A DNA stretch of 64,000 nucleotides, from positions 1,699,501 through 1,763,500 of the forward strand of contig NZ_LR027382.1 in the NCBI RefSeq assembly GCF_900604385.1. Direction: 5' to 3'. Made by a program: the position numbers and the translations under genes. Below are positions 15,542-23,615 of the stretch, in pieces; the first letter of the stretch is position 1, and each line of letters starts with the position of its first letter. This stretch comes from Alistipes megaguti (GTDB taxonomy: Bacteria > Bacteroidota > Bacteroidia > Bacteroidales > Rikenellaceae). The notes below the pieces were generated by a model. It was not told the DNA's origin. It did not search any database and saw nothing but the letters and a program-made list of their open reading frames with translations.

Positions 15542-16665
15542 AGGACTCCTTTGCTGCTGGGTATGTCGTATCCGAAACCTTCGCGCCGCACGGCCATGCG
15601 CAGTGCCCGGGCGAAGGCCTTGAAGATGGCTTCGGCCTTGTGGTGTTCGTTCTCGCCGCGGGCCGCGATGTGGAGGTTGCACCGCGCGGCGCAGCACAGT
15701 GAGTGGAAGAAGTGGCGGAACAGCTCGGTCGGGACGTCGCCCACCCGTTCGCGGCGGAATTCGGCCTCCCACTCGAAGTCGATACGCCCGCCGAAGTCGA
15801 GCAGCACCAGCGCCCGGCAGTCGTCCATCGGCAGGGCGAATCCGTAGCGGGCGATGCCGGCCTTCGAACCCAGCGCGCGGTCGATGGCCTCGCCCAGGGT
15901 GATGGCGACATCCTCCACGGTATGGTGCTCGTCGACCTCCAGGTCGCCGTGGGCCTCGACCGAGAGCGAGACGCCGCCGTGGTGGGCAATCTGCGAGAGC
16001 ATGTGGTCCAGGAAGTGGAGGCCCGTCGAGATGCGGTCGTTGAAGTCGCCGCGGCCGTCGAGGTCCAGCCGCACGCGGATCTGCGTCTCGCGTGTCTGGC
16101 GCCGCAGGTCGACCTGCCGCTCCCCGCGGCGGATGAACTCCGCCACCTCGGCCCACGAATCGCTCACCAGCGCGCAGCTCTCTGCCACGCCGGCCTCTTC
16201 CACCATCCGCCGCCCCTCGGCCGCGGGCCGCAGCAGGACGCCGCGGGCCCCGAGGTTGCGGGCCAGCAGAAGGTCCGTCACGCGGTCGCCGATCACGTAG
16301 CTCGATGCGAGGTCGTACGACCCGTCCAGGTATCGGGCGAACATCCCGGTGCGGGGTTTGCGCGTCGGGGCGTTGTCGCGCTCGAAGGTGCGGTCGATGA
16401 GCTGGTCGTCGAAGACGACCCCTTCGCCGCCAAGCGTCGCGAGCATCTTCTCGTGGGCGGGCCAAAAGTCCGCCTCGGGGAAGGAGTCGGTGCCCAGACC
16501 GTCCTGGTTGGTGGCCAGCACCAGCTCGAAACCGAGTCCCGAGAGGGCCTTCAGCCCCGAGATGGCGCCCGGTACGAAGCGCATCTTTTCGAGGCTGTCG
16601 ATCTGCTCGTCGGCGGGTTCCGCGAGGATCGTGCCGTCGCGGTCGATGAAGAGGGCTTTTTTCAT
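15538..16665 (-). CDS. hisB: Bifunctional histidinol-phosphatase / imidazoleglycerol-phosphate dehydratase
   Basis: The 375-residue fusion has an N-terminal HAD phosphatase (residues 1-165; ALFIDRDGTILAEP with the nucleophilic Asp, LATNQDGLGT, YVIGDRVTD). The C-terminal dehydratase (about 185-375) shows the manganese-binding motifs TGLHFLDHMLSQIAHH, DEHHTVEDVAI and ARGENEHHKAEAIFK. It carries out two late steps of histidine synthesis. Both ends overlap neighbours by 4 bp (ATGA), with hisC upstream and hisH downstream. Confidence 0.97.
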   Translation of the reverse strand: MKKALFIDRDGTILAEPADEQIDSLEKMRFVPGAISGLKALSGLGFELVLATNQDGLGTDSFPEADFWPAHEKMLATLGGEGVVFDDQLIDRTFERDNAPTRKPRTGMFARYLDGSYDLASSYVIGDRVTDLLLARNLGARGVLLRPAAEGRRMVEEAGVAESCALVSDSWAEVAEFIRRGERQVDLRRQTRETQIRVRLDLDGRGDFNDRISTGLHFLDHMLSQIAHHGGVSLSVEAHGDLEVDEHHTVEDVAITLGEAIDRALGSKAGIARYGFALPMDDCRALVLLDFGGRIDFEWEAEFRRERVGDVPTELFRHFFHSLCCAARCNLHIAARGENEHHKAEAIFKAFARALRMAVRREGFGYDIPSSKGVL

Positions 16666-17696
16666 GGTTGGAAATTTTGGATGGTTCGGATCAGCAGGTC
16701 GTTCTCCTCGGGACGGCCGACGGTGATGCGCAGGCACCCCGCGCAGCCCGCCACGCGCGAGCGGTTGCGGACGATCACCCCGGCGCGGATCAACGCCTCG
16801 TAGAGGCGGTCGGGCGCCGCGGTGCGCACCAGCAGGAAGTTGGCCTCCGAGGGGTAGACCCGTTCGATGGCCCGGCAGCCGGCCAGCGCCCGCGCCGTGC
16901 GGAGCCGCTCGCGGCGAAGCTCGGCGATCTGCGCCGTGATCGGTTGCGTGAGGCGTTCGAGGACCTCGCGCTGCGTCGGACCGTTGATGTTGTAGGGGTA
17001 CTTCACCCGGGCGAAGAGCTCCGCCACGGGCTCCGCCGCAAAGGCCAGTCCGAGACGCAGCCCGGCCATGCCCCACGCTTTGGAGAGGGTCTGCAGGATG
17101 ATGAGATTCGGAAACTCGTCGAGCCGGCTGAGAAATCCCGGCTTCGAGGCGAAGTCGATGTAGGCTTCGTCCAGGAGGACCATCCCCGGGAACTCGCGCA
17201 GCAGCCGTTCAATTTCGCGGGCCGGAAAGGCGTTGCCCGTGGGGTTGTTCGGCGAGCAGATCCACAGCAGCTTCGTGCGCTCGTCGGCCGCTGCGAGCAG
17301 CGCGTCGGTCGGCAGCGCGAAGTCGTCGCCGAGCGCCACCTCGCGCATCTCGACGTCGTTCGTGTCGGCAGCCACGCGGTACATGCCGTAGGTCGGCGCG
17401 ATCGAGACGGCGTTGTCGCGCCCCGGCGTGCAGAAGATCCGGTAGGCGAGGTCGATCGCCTCGTCGCTGCCGTTGCCCAGGAAGATCTGCCCCTCGCGAA
17501 CCCCCTTCAGGACGGCAATCCGGCGTTTCAACTCCCGCTGGTGGGGATCCGGGTAGCGGTTCACCCCGTTGTCGTAGGGACTTTCGTTGGCGTCGAGCCA
17601 CGTGGAGATCTCCCCGCCGGCGTACTCGTCGCGGGCCGTGGAGTAGGGTTGCAGGGTCCGGATATTCGGCCGGACCAGCTCGTCAAGGGGTCTCAT
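16662..17696 (-). CDS. hisC: Histidinol-phosphate aminotransferase
   Basis: The 344-residue PLP enzyme of fold type I has DANESPYDNGVNRYPDPHQ at the N-terminus, GNGSDEAIDL, SPNNPTGN, LDEAYIDF and the PLP lysine in TLSKAWGMAGLRLGLA. It converts imidazole acetol phosphate to histidinol phosphate using glutamate. It overlaps hisD and hisB by 4 bp each. Confidence 0.96.
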   Translation of the reverse strand: MRPLDELVRPNIRTLQPYSTARDEYAGGEISTWLDANESPYDNGVNRYPDPHQRELKRRIAVLKGVREGQIFLGNGSDEAIDLAYRIFCTPGRDNAVSIAPTYGMYRVAADTNDVEMREVALGDDFALPTDALLAAADERTKLLWICSPNNPTGNAFPAREIERLLREFPGMVLLDEAYIDFASKPGFLSRLDEFPNLIILQTLSKAWGMAGLRLGLAFAAEPVAELFARVKYPYNINGPTQREVLERLTQPITAQIAELRRERLRTARALAGCRAIERVYPSEANFLLVRTAAPDRLYEALIRAGVIVRNRSRVAGCAGCLRITVGRPEENDLLIRTIQNFQP

Positions 17697-19054
17697 GATC
17701 GCTTCGGATTTTGCGGGTTAAGCGTATCGTTCGGAGCTTCGGCTGATTCGAGCCGGATGCGGACGGCGTCGGCATGGGCGTCAAGTCCCTCGGCCATGGC
17801 CATCGCCTCGATGGTCGGGGCCAGGCGCCGGAGCCCCTCGCGCGTCAGCTCCTGGAAGGTGATCTTCCGCAGGTAGGAGTCGACATTCACGCCGTTGCAC
17901 GAACGGGCCCAGCCTCCGGTCGGGAGGGTGTGGTTCGTCCCCGAGGCGTAGTCGCCGGCGCTCTCGGTCGACCAGTGGCCGATGAAGACGCTTCCGGCCG
18001 AGGTGATCCCGGCGGCCGCCTCCCACGGCGACTCCATCGTGAGGATCAGGTGCTCCGGGGCGTAGGTGTTCGAGAAGGCGATGCGCTCTTCGCGGTCCGT
18101 GAGGACGATGATCCGGCTCTGTTGCAGCGCCTCGCGGATGATTGCGGCACGGCGCCGCCGGGTCAGCTGCTCCGCAACGGCCCGCTGCGTGGCCCGGGCG
18201 AACTCCGTCGAGGCGCAGACCAGCACCGCCTGGCTGTCGCCGCCGTGTTCGGCCTGCGAGAGCAGGTCGGCGGCGGCAAACTCCGGCGAGGCGCTGTCGT
18301 CGGCCAGCACCAGTACCTCCGAAGGGCCGGCCGGGAGGTCGATCGCCACGTCACGGGCGCCGACCAGCTGTTTGGCCTTCGTCACGTAGCGGTTTCCCGG
18401 ACCGAAGATCTTCTCCACACGCGGAATGCTCTCCGTGCCGTAGGCCATGGCGGCAATGGCTTGGGCTCCGCCGACGGCAAAGAGGTGTGTCACGCCGCAG
18501 AGCCGCGCCGCGTAGCGGATCTCCGGGGCGACGCTCCCGTCCGCACGGGCCGGGGTGCAGAGGATCACCTCGCGGCAGCCCGCCACCCGGGCCGGCAAGG
18601 CCAGCATCAGTACCGTCGAGAAGAGCGGTGCCCGCCCGCCGGGAATGTAGAGCCCCACGCGGTCGATGGCCACGGCGCGCTGCAGGCAGGTTACGCCCGG
18701 CATTGTCTCGACGCGCACCTCGGCGGGCAACTGCGCCCGGTGGAAGGCCTCGATATTCGCACGGGCCGTGTCGAGGGCCTGTTTCAGCGCGTCGGAGAGA
18801 TCTCCGGCGGCCGCCTCCACCGTCTCGGCCGGAATCTCGAACGCTTCGGGCCGCCGCCCCTCGATGCGTTCCGTGATGTCGCACAGAGCCCGGTCGCCCC
18901 CCGTGCGCACCTCTTCGAGGATCTCCTCCACCTGTCGGGTGATCTCCTCCTCGCGGCGCGTGCAGCGTTCGGTCAGTGTGCCCCACGCGCTGCGGGGCGG
19001 ATTGTCGTAGATGGTCAGCATCGCGCTGTTTTCGGTCGTATTCATGTCGTTCAT
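17693..19054 (-). CDS. hisD: Histidinol dehydrogenase
   Basis: The 453-residue enzyme makes histidine from histidinol in two NAD-dependent oxidations. It shows VGLYIPGGRAPLFSTVLMLALPA, IFGPGNRYVTKAKQLV, DLPAGPSEVLVLAD, the zinc and catalytic region LLSQAEHGGDSQAVLV, and the late TYAPEHLIL. In-frame starts at 19054, 19045 and 19021 are all possible; 19054 gives the longest protein that stays downstream of the hisG stop. It is the second gene of the operon, 14 bp after hisG. Confidence 0.96.
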   Translation of the reverse strand: MNDMNTTENSAMLTIYDNPPRSAWGTLTERCTRREEEITRQVEEILEEVRTGGDRALCDITERIEGRRPEAFEIPAETVEAAAGDLSDALKQALDTARANIEAFHRAQLPAEVRVETMPGVTCLQRAVAIDRVGLYIPGGRAPLFSTVLMLALPARVAGCREVILCTPARADGSVAPEIRYAARLCGVTHLFAVGGAQAIAAMAYGTESIPRVEKIFGPGNRYVTKAKQLVGARDVAIDLPAGPSEVLVLADDSASPEFAAADLLSQAEHGGDSQAVLVCASTEFARATQRAVAEQLTRRRRAAIIREALQQSRIIVLTDREERIAFSNTYAPEHLILTMESPWEAAAGITSAGSVFIGHWSTESAGDYASGTNHTLPTGGWARSCNGVNVDSYLRKITFQELTREGLRRLAPTIEAMAMAEGLDAHADAVRIRLESAEAPNDTLNPQNPKRS

Positions 19055-19068
19055 GGCTTGCAACGTTT

Positions 19069-19920
19069 TCAACGGATCATGTTTTCGAGCGCCAGCACAA
19101 GAATGCCTTCGGCGCCGATCTTCTTCAACTGTTCGATGCGCTCCCAGAGCTGCTCCTGTGCCAGCACGGCGTGGATCGAGCACCACCCCTCCTGGGCCAG
19201 CGGCAGCACCGTCGGGCTGCGCATCCCCGGCAGGATGCGGATCGCCTCCTCGAGCCGCTCTTCGGGCAGATTCATCAGCACGTACTTCATGCCGCGGCTC
19301 TCGAGGATCGAGTTGAAACGGAAGGTCAGCTGCTCGGTTTCGCGCCGCTTGTCGGGTCCGAGATTCGGGCAGGCGATCAGCACCGCCTCCGAGAAGAAGA
19401 CCTTCTCGACCTCGGTCAGTCCGTTTGAGATGAGCGTACCGCCCGAGGAGACGATGTCGAAGATGGCGTCGGACATCCCCACCGCCGGGGCGATCTCGAC
19501 CGAACCCTCGATGCGGTGAATCTCGGCTTCGATGCCCCGTTCGGCGAAGTAGCGCATGAGGATGTTCGGATAGGAGGTAGCGATGCGCCGGCCCCGGAAG
19601 TACTCCGGACCCGGGTAGTCGGTCCCCTTCGGGACGGCCAGCGAGAGGCGGCACCCGCCGAATCCGAGATCCATGAGCTGTTCGACGCGGAAGCCCTTTT
19701 CGGCCACTTCGTTCAGCCCTACGATCCCCAGATCGGCGACGCCCATTGCCACGGCCTGCGGGATGTCGTCGTCGCGCAGATAGAGCACTTCGAGCGGGAA
19801 TCCTTCGGCCCGCGAGATGAGTTTGCGCTTGCTTTCGGCAACCTGGATGCCCGCTTCGGCAAGCAGACTGGTGCTCTGTTCGTTGAGTCGGCCCTTGGCC
19901 TGGATGGCTATTCGCAACAT
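19069..19920 (-). CDS. hisG: ATP phosphoribosyltransferase, long form
   Basis: The 283-residue enzyme catalyses the committed step, joining ATP to PRPP. The catalytic part shows MLRIAIQAKGRLNEQS, DLGIVGLNEVAEK and DIVSSGGTLISNGL. A C-terminal regulatory domain of about 75 residues (KYVLMNLPEERLEEAIRILP) marks the long form, which does not need HisZ and is usually inhibited by histidine. The start at 19920 is chosen because the upstream codons run through the homopolymer and the attenuator. It is the first structural gene of the operon. Confidence 0.96.
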   Translation of the reverse strand: MLRIAIQAKGRLNEQSTSLLAEAGIQVAESKRKLISRAEGFPLEVLYLRDDDIPQAVAMGVADLGIVGLNEVAEKGFRVEQLMDLGFGGCRLSLAVPKGTDYPGPEYFRGRRIATSYPNILMRYFAERGIEAEIHRIEGSVEIAPAVGMSDAIFDIVSSGGTLISNGLTEVEKVFFSEAVLIACPNLGPDKRRETEQLTFRFNSILESRGMKYVLMNLPEERLEEAIRILPGMRSPTVLPLAQEGWCSIHAVLAQEQLWERIEQLKKIGAEGILVLALENMIR

Positions 19921-19945
19921 GTTTCGTGTGGTTTTGATTGTCCTG

Positions 19946-19965
19946 TTTTTTTTTTTCCCCCCCCC
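19946..19965. repeat. Adjacent homopolymer runs before hisG
   Basis: Eleven T are followed directly by nine C on the plus strand (G9A11 in the transcript), 26-45 bp upstream of the hisG ATG and just beyond the attenuator terminator. It is a likely slippage site, but non-coding. Confidence 0.85.
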
Positions 19966-19983
19966 TCCGTGTGGCCTGATACG

Positions 19984-20018
19984 AAAAAAGCCCACCCGCA
20001 AGGGGTGAGCTTCATGTA
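19984..20018 (-). terminator. Histidine attenuator terminator and overlapping antiterminator arm
   Basis: In the minus-strand RNA, GCUCACCCC (20010-20002) pairs with GGGUGGGC (19997-19990) around a UUGC loop and is followed by six U. This is an intrinsic terminator between the leader peptide and hisG. The 5' arm is also part of UACAUGAAGCUCACCCC (20018-20002), which can pair instead with GGGGGCAGGCGAUCAUGUA inside the leader reading frame (20100-20082). The two structures are mutually exclusive. Confidence 0.85.
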
Positions 20019-20051
20019 TCGGTATGGTTCGTTATCTCTCTTTCGGACCGT

Positions 20052-20147
20052 TTATCGGTCTGTCGTTCTGCGGTTGTTCCATACATGATCGCCTGCCCCC
20101 GGGATTTCGTGGCGGTGATGATGATGGATATGGATAAACTGCAGCAT
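20052..20147 (-). CDS. Histidine operon leader peptide
   Basis: A 31-codon frame begins MLQFIHIHHHHRHEIPG: residues 6-13 contain six His codons, and a seventh is residue 21. It starts 15-20 bp after the expected transcription start and ends at TAA 20054-20052, upstream of the terminator. A ribosome stalled at the His run would leave codons 16-22 free to pair with the terminator arm. A ribosome that finishes translation would mask them. This is the logic of a his attenuator. The peptide itself probably has no other role. It was missed by simple length filters. Confidence 0.88.
   Translation of the reverse strand: MLQFIHIHHHHRHEIPGAGDHVWNNRRTTDR
20082..20100 (-). promoter_or_regulatory. Antiterminator 5' arm of the his attenuator
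   Basis: GGGGGCAGGCGAUCAUGUA in the leader mRNA (codons 16-22 of the leader peptide) can pair with UACAUGAAGCUCACCCC (20018-20002). The pairs are seven in UCAUGUA/UACAUGA, three in GGC/GCU and four in GGGG/CCCC, with small internal loops. Formation would sequester the 5' arm of the terminator. Confidence 0.7.
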
Positions 20148-20168
20148 GCTGTTTCGGATCGTTGAGGA

Positions 20169-20200
20169 CAAATATAGTGATTCCGATCCGAAAATCCAAA
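20169..20200 (-). promoter_or_regulatory. Promoter of the histidine operon
   Basis: TTTG (20197-20200), a 20-bp spacer and TATATTTG (20169-20176) on the minus strand fit the Bacteroidetes consensus. The expected start, near 20162, lies about 15 nt before the leader peptide ATG. Confidence 0.82.
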
Positions 20201-20388
20201 TTTTTCATCCGTTTTGTGCCGCGCACGGCGGCTGGGAATGCCGTGTCCCTTGCCGTCTGACGGCCGAAAAGTGTCTCTTTCTCTGGAAGTTTTGCGGAGG
20301 AGTGGGGAAGTTTTGAAAAATTTTTCATATCTTTACGGGAAATCGCCGCAAGGTTAGGGCGGCGCTCTCATCCTAAAAACGAAACGCC

Positions 20389-20946
20389 ATGTGTGACGAC
20401 CCCATTCTGTCGATCGCAACCCGTCTGCGCGGGCTGCGCGAAGTTCTCGAATTGTCGGAGCAGGAGGTGGCCGACAGCTGCCGCATCTCCCTTGACGAGT
20501 ATCGGGCCCTCGAAAGCGGGCATTCCGACATCTCGGTCAACCTGCTGCAGACCATCTCCCGCCGCTACGGCATCCCGCTCGACGTGCTGATGTTCGGCGA
20601 GGAGCCCCGCATGAACTCCTATTTCATCACCCGCGCCGGGCGTGGCGTGGCGGTCGAACGCCGCAAGGCCTACCGCTATGAGGCGCTGGCCGCCGGATTC
20701 CGCGACCGGCGGATCGACCCCTTCATCGTGACCGTCGAACCGGCTCCGGCCGATGCCCCGATGCACCTGAACACCCACTCCGGACAGGAGATGAACTACG
20801 TACTCGAAGGCCGCCTGCTCATCGAGCTCGACGGCCGGCAAATCGAACTCAATCCCGGAGACAGTCTCTATTTCGACTCCTCGCTGCCCCACGGCATGAA
20901 GGCGCTCGACGGCAGGACGGTCCGTTTTCTGGCTATTATATTATAA
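20389..20946 (+). CDS. XRE-family regulator with C-terminal cupin domain
   Basis: The 185-residue protein has an N-terminal helix-turn-helix (about residues 8-65; RLRGLREVLELSEQEVADSCRI, YRALESGHSDISVNLLQTISRRYG) and a C-terminal cupin (about 105-183; MHLNTHSGQEMNYVLEGRLLIELDG, LNPGDSLYFDSSLPHGMKAL). This is the common HTH-cupin regulator layout, in which the cupin probably binds a small ligand. The stop lies 5 bp before the acyl-CoA synthetase gene, so the two are cotranscribed and the regulator probably senses a related metabolite. A TATCTTTA element near 20328 may be the promoter; the gene is divergent from his. Confidence 0.85.
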   Translation: MCDDPILSIATRLRGLREVLELSEQEVADSCRISLDEYRALESGHSDISVNLLQTISRRYGIPLDVLMFGEEPRMNSYFITRAGRGVAVERRKAYRYEALAAGFRDRRIDPFIVTVEPAPADAPMHLNTHSGQEMNYVLEGRLLIELDGRQIELNPGDSLYFDSSLPHGMKALDGRTVRFLAIIL

Positions 20947-20951
20947 GAGGT

Positions 20952-22622
20952 ATGAATCTGGTAGATCGTTATCTGTCTCGGACCGACTTCTCCTCGCAGG
21001 AGGAGTTTCGCGAGCACCTGCATATCCGGGTGCCCGAGCATTTCAATTTTGCCTATGACGTCGTCGATCGCTATGCCGCCGAAGCTCCCGACCAGCTGGC
21101 CATGCTCTGGACCGACGACAAGGATCATGTGGCCCGCTTCACCTTCGCCGACCTCAAGCGCGAAAGCGACCGTACGGCCTCCTGGTTCCGGAGCCTCGGC
21201 ATCGGCAGGGGCGACCCCGTGATGCTGATTCTCAAGCGCCGCTATGAGTTCTGGTTCTCGGTGCTGGCCCTCCACAAGCTGGGCGCCGTGGTGATCCCGG
21301 CCACCCACCTGCTGACGAAAAAGGATGTCGTCTATCGCTGCAACACGGCCTCGATCCGGGCCATCGTCGCGGCCGGCGAGCGGGTCATCACCGACCACAT
21401 CGCCGCCGCCATGCCCGAGAGTCCCACGGTGCGGGCCCTGGTGAGCGTCGGTCCCGAGGTGCCCGAGGGTTTCCTCGATTTCCATCGCGGCATCGAAGAG
21501 GCCGCCCCCTTCGTGCGCCCCGAACACCCGAACGACAACGACGATATCATGCTCATGTACTTCACCTCGGGAACCACCGGCGAGCCGAAGATGGTGGCGC
21601 ACGACTTCACCTATCCGCTGGGACACATCGTCACGGCCCGCTACTGGCACAACCTCCACGAGGGGAGCCTCCACCTGACGATCGCCGATACGGGGTGGGC
21701 CAAGGCCGCCTGGGGAAAACTCTACGGGCAGTGGTTCGCCGGCGCCACGCTCTTCGTCTATGACCACGAAAAGTTCACGCCGGCCGATATTCTGCACAAG
21801 ATCGAACAGTACCGGATCACCTCGTTGTGCGCCCCTCCGACGATCTACCGCTTCCTGATCCGCGAGGATCTGTCGCGTTTCGACCTCTCGTCGTTGGAGT
21901 ACTGCACCACGGCGGGCGAGGCGCTCAACGGTTCGGTCTACGACACGTTCCTTGCCCAGACCGGCATCCGGCTGATGGAGGGTTTCGGCCAGACTGAGAC
22001 GACGCTGACGCTGGGCACCTTCCCTTGGATGGAGCCCAAACCCGGCAGCATGGGCATTCCCAATCCGCAGTATAGGATCGACCTGCTGACGCCGGACGGC
22101 CGTTCGGCCGAGGACGGTGAGCAGGGGCAGATCATCATCCGCACCGACGGCGGAAAGCCCCTCGGCCTCTTCAAGGAGTACTACCGCAGCGAGGAGCGCA
22201 CGCGCGAAGCGTGGCACGACGGCGTCTACTACACGGGCGACGTGGCCTGGCGCGACGAGGACGGTTACTACTGGTTTGTCGGACGGGCCGACGACGTGAT
22301 CAAGAGTTCGGGCTACCGCATCGGCCCCTTCGAGGTCGAGAGTGCGCTGATGACCCACCCGGCTGTCGTCGAGTGTGCCATCACGGGCGTTCCGGACGAG
22401 ATCCGCGGGCAGGTGGTCAAGGCGACGATCGTCCTGGCGGCCGAATGGCGCGAACGGGCCGGTGCCGCGCTGGTCAAGGAGCTGCAGGACCATGTCAAGC
22501 GCGTCACGGCCCCCTACAAGTATCCGCGCGTGATCGAGTTCGTCGAGGCGCTGCCCAAGACCATCAGCGGCAAGATCCGTCGGACGGAGATCCGCCGCGA
22601 CGACGCCTCCAAAAAGGGGTGA
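20952..22622 (+). CDS. AMP-dependent acyl-CoA synthetase
   Basis: The 556-residue protein belongs to the ANL superfamily, acetyl/medium-chain acyl-CoA synthetase branch. It shows the ATP-binding P-loop YFTSGTTGEPKMVAHD, TAGEALN, the adenine-binding GFGQTETTL, TGDVAWRDEDGYYWFVGRADDVIKSSGYRIGP and the C-terminal lysine region PKTISGKIRR with the catalytic Lys. It should activate a carboxylic acid to its CoA thioester; the chain length cannot be read from sequence. The start (ATG 20952) is 5 bp after the regulator stop. The order HTH-cupin then synthetase occurs in many anaerobes. Confidence 0.88.
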   Translation: MNLVDRYLSRTDFSSQEEFREHLHIRVPEHFNFAYDVVDRYAAEAPDQLAMLWTDDKDHVARFTFADLKRESDRTASWFRSLGIGRGDPVMLILKRRYEFWFSVLALHKLGAVVIPATHLLTKKDVVYRCNTASIRAIVAAGERVITDHIAAAMPESPTVRALVSVGPEVPEGFLDFHRGIEEAAPFVRPEHPNDNDDIMLMYFTSGTTGEPKMVAHDFTYPLGHIVTARYWHNLHEGSLHLTIADTGWAKAAWGKLYGQWFAGATLFVYDHEKFTPADILHKIEQYRITSLCAPPTIYRFLIREDLSRFDLSSLEYCTTAGEALNGSVYDTFLAQTGIRLMEGFGQTETTLTLGTFPWMEPKPGSMGIPNPQYRIDLLTPDGRSAEDGEQGQIIIRTDGGKPLGLFKEYYRSEERTREAWHDGVYYTGDVAWRDEDGYYWFVGRADDVIKSSGYRIGPFEVESALMTHPAVVECAITGVPDEIRGQVVKATIVLAAEWRERAGAALVKELQDHVKRVTAPYKYPRVIEFVEALPKTISGKIRRTEIRRDDASKKG

Positions 22623-22823
22623 TCCATTCCGCGTGACGGGAGCGTGCTTGTCCGCCGGCCGTGCGAAGATTTGCCGCCGGGTGTCGTGTGGAAAAGGAGG
22701 CGCCCGGCCGTTCGATCCGGATCCGGAGGGCGGGGTAGGCTTGAACGGCTGTTGAGTTCCCGTCGGGAACGGCACCTCTTCTTGCCTGTTGGTCGTTCGC
22801 CCGATCGGCCGGTTGAAGCATGA

Positions 22824-22855
22824 AAAAAGGACTGTCTCGCGAGACAGTCCTTTTT
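22824..22855. terminator. Bidirectional terminator
   Basis: A perfect palindrome (AAAAAGGACTGTCTC, GC, GAGACAGTCCTTTTT) with A- and T-tracts on the two sides lies between the acyl-CoA synthetase gene and the convergent tRNA-Met. It can stop transcripts from both directions. The 200 bp before it (22623-22823) hold no recognised gene. Confidence 0.9.
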
Positions 22856-22899
22856 CGTTTCCGGCGAATTGTCCGGTATCGGGCAATCCGCCCGGCAGG

Positions 22900-22973
22900 T
22901 GGGCCCAGAGGGGCATGATCCCACGACCTTCGGATTATGAGTCCGCTGCTCTGACCAACTGAGCTATGGGCCC
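22900..22973 (-). tRNA. tRNA with CAU anticodon (Met, or Ile2)
   Basis: A 74-nt cloverleaf with a perfect GGGCCCA/TGGGCCC acceptor stem, a GCTC/GAGC D stem and the anticodon loop CTCATAA (CAU). The D and anticodon parts fit elongator Met. The acceptor sequence also fits the Ile2 tRNA whose C is modified, so Met is the likelier but not certain call. The T loop is ATCATGC instead of TTCRANN, and position 27-43 is a G/A mismatch. CCA is not encoded. Confidence 0.85.
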
Positions 22974-23117
22974 CGGGGCGTTTTGGATACCTCCGCAGAG
23001 GATCTTCCGCGCTTTGCGACGACAAAGATAGAAAAACAATCCGGATTCCGCAACCCCGCAGCTGGCTGCCGATGCGAAAAAATTTGTCCCGGCGCTTGTT
23101 TCTTGCAAATTAATTCG

Positions 23118-23125
23118 TACCTTTG
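23118..23125 (+). promoter_or_regulatory. Promoter of rpmE2
   Basis: TACCTTTG fits the -7 consensus, 37 bp before the rpmE2 ATG, with TTG 19 bp upstream as a possible -33. Confidence 0.7.
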
Positions 23126-23162
23126 TCCCGCTTAAGCACTAATTATTAACAAAAACAACGAA

Positions 23163-23429
23163 ATGAAAAAGGGTATCCATCCGGAAAATTATCGTTTAGT
23201 GGCGTTCAAGGACATGTCCAACGACCACGTGTTTTTGTGCCGGTCCGCCGTTTCGACAAAAGAGACCATCGAAGTGAACGGCGAAACCTATCCCGTGTAT
23301 AAGATGGAAATCTCCAACACCTCGCACCCGTTCTATACGGGCAAGATGAAGTTGGTTGACACCGCCGGTCGCGTCGATAAGTTTATGAGCCGCTACGCAA
23401 AACGCTACGATAAGAAAAACGCCAAGTAA
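23163..23429 (+). CDS. rpmE2: 50S ribosomal protein L31 type B
   Basis: The 88-residue protein begins MKKGIHPENYRLVAFKDMS and includes SNTSHPFYTGKMKLVDTAGRVDKFMSRYAKR, typical of type B L31. It lacks the zinc-binding CxxC pair of the type A form. It belongs to the large subunit at the intersubunit bridge. The gene stands alone with its own promoter and terminator. Confidence 0.96.
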   Translation: MKKGIHPENYRLVAFKDMSNDHVFLCRSAVSTKETIEVNGETYPVYKMEISNTSHPFYTGKMKLVDTAGRVDKFMSRYAKRYDKKNAK

Positions 23430-23456
23430 ATCGTCGCTGTCGGCATTTACCGCTTA

Positions 23457-23490
23457 CGGGCCGCATCGCAGATGCGGCCCGTCTTTTTTT
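23457..23490 (+). terminator. Intrinsic terminator of rpmE2
   Basis: An 11-bp stem (CGGGCCGCATC / GATGCGGCCCG) around a 3-nt loop is followed by TCTTTTTTT. Confidence 0.92.
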
Positions 23491-23558
23491 GTGTAAATCA
23501 CCGCTTTTTTCGGGTCGGGGGTGTTGTTTTTTTCGCTACAACGTTGTTGTTTTATTCC

Positions 23559-23566
23559 TATATTTG
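23559..23566 (+). promoter_or_regulatory. -7 element upstream of coiled-coil lipoprotein gene
   Basis: TATATTTG, 49 bp before the ATG at 23616, fits the Bacteroidetes -7 consensus. Confidence 0.65.
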
Positions 23567-23615
23567 CGGCCGAAGGCAAACAGGATTGATTGCAAGTCTT
23601 AATTTATTGTGTGTC

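Noticed and set aside
20032..20328. 98-residue minus-strand frame spanning the his leader
   Set aside because: Another frame at the same place, the 31-codon His-rich leader, has a promoter, start, His codons and matching terminator. The longer frame has none of these and starts upstream of the promoter.
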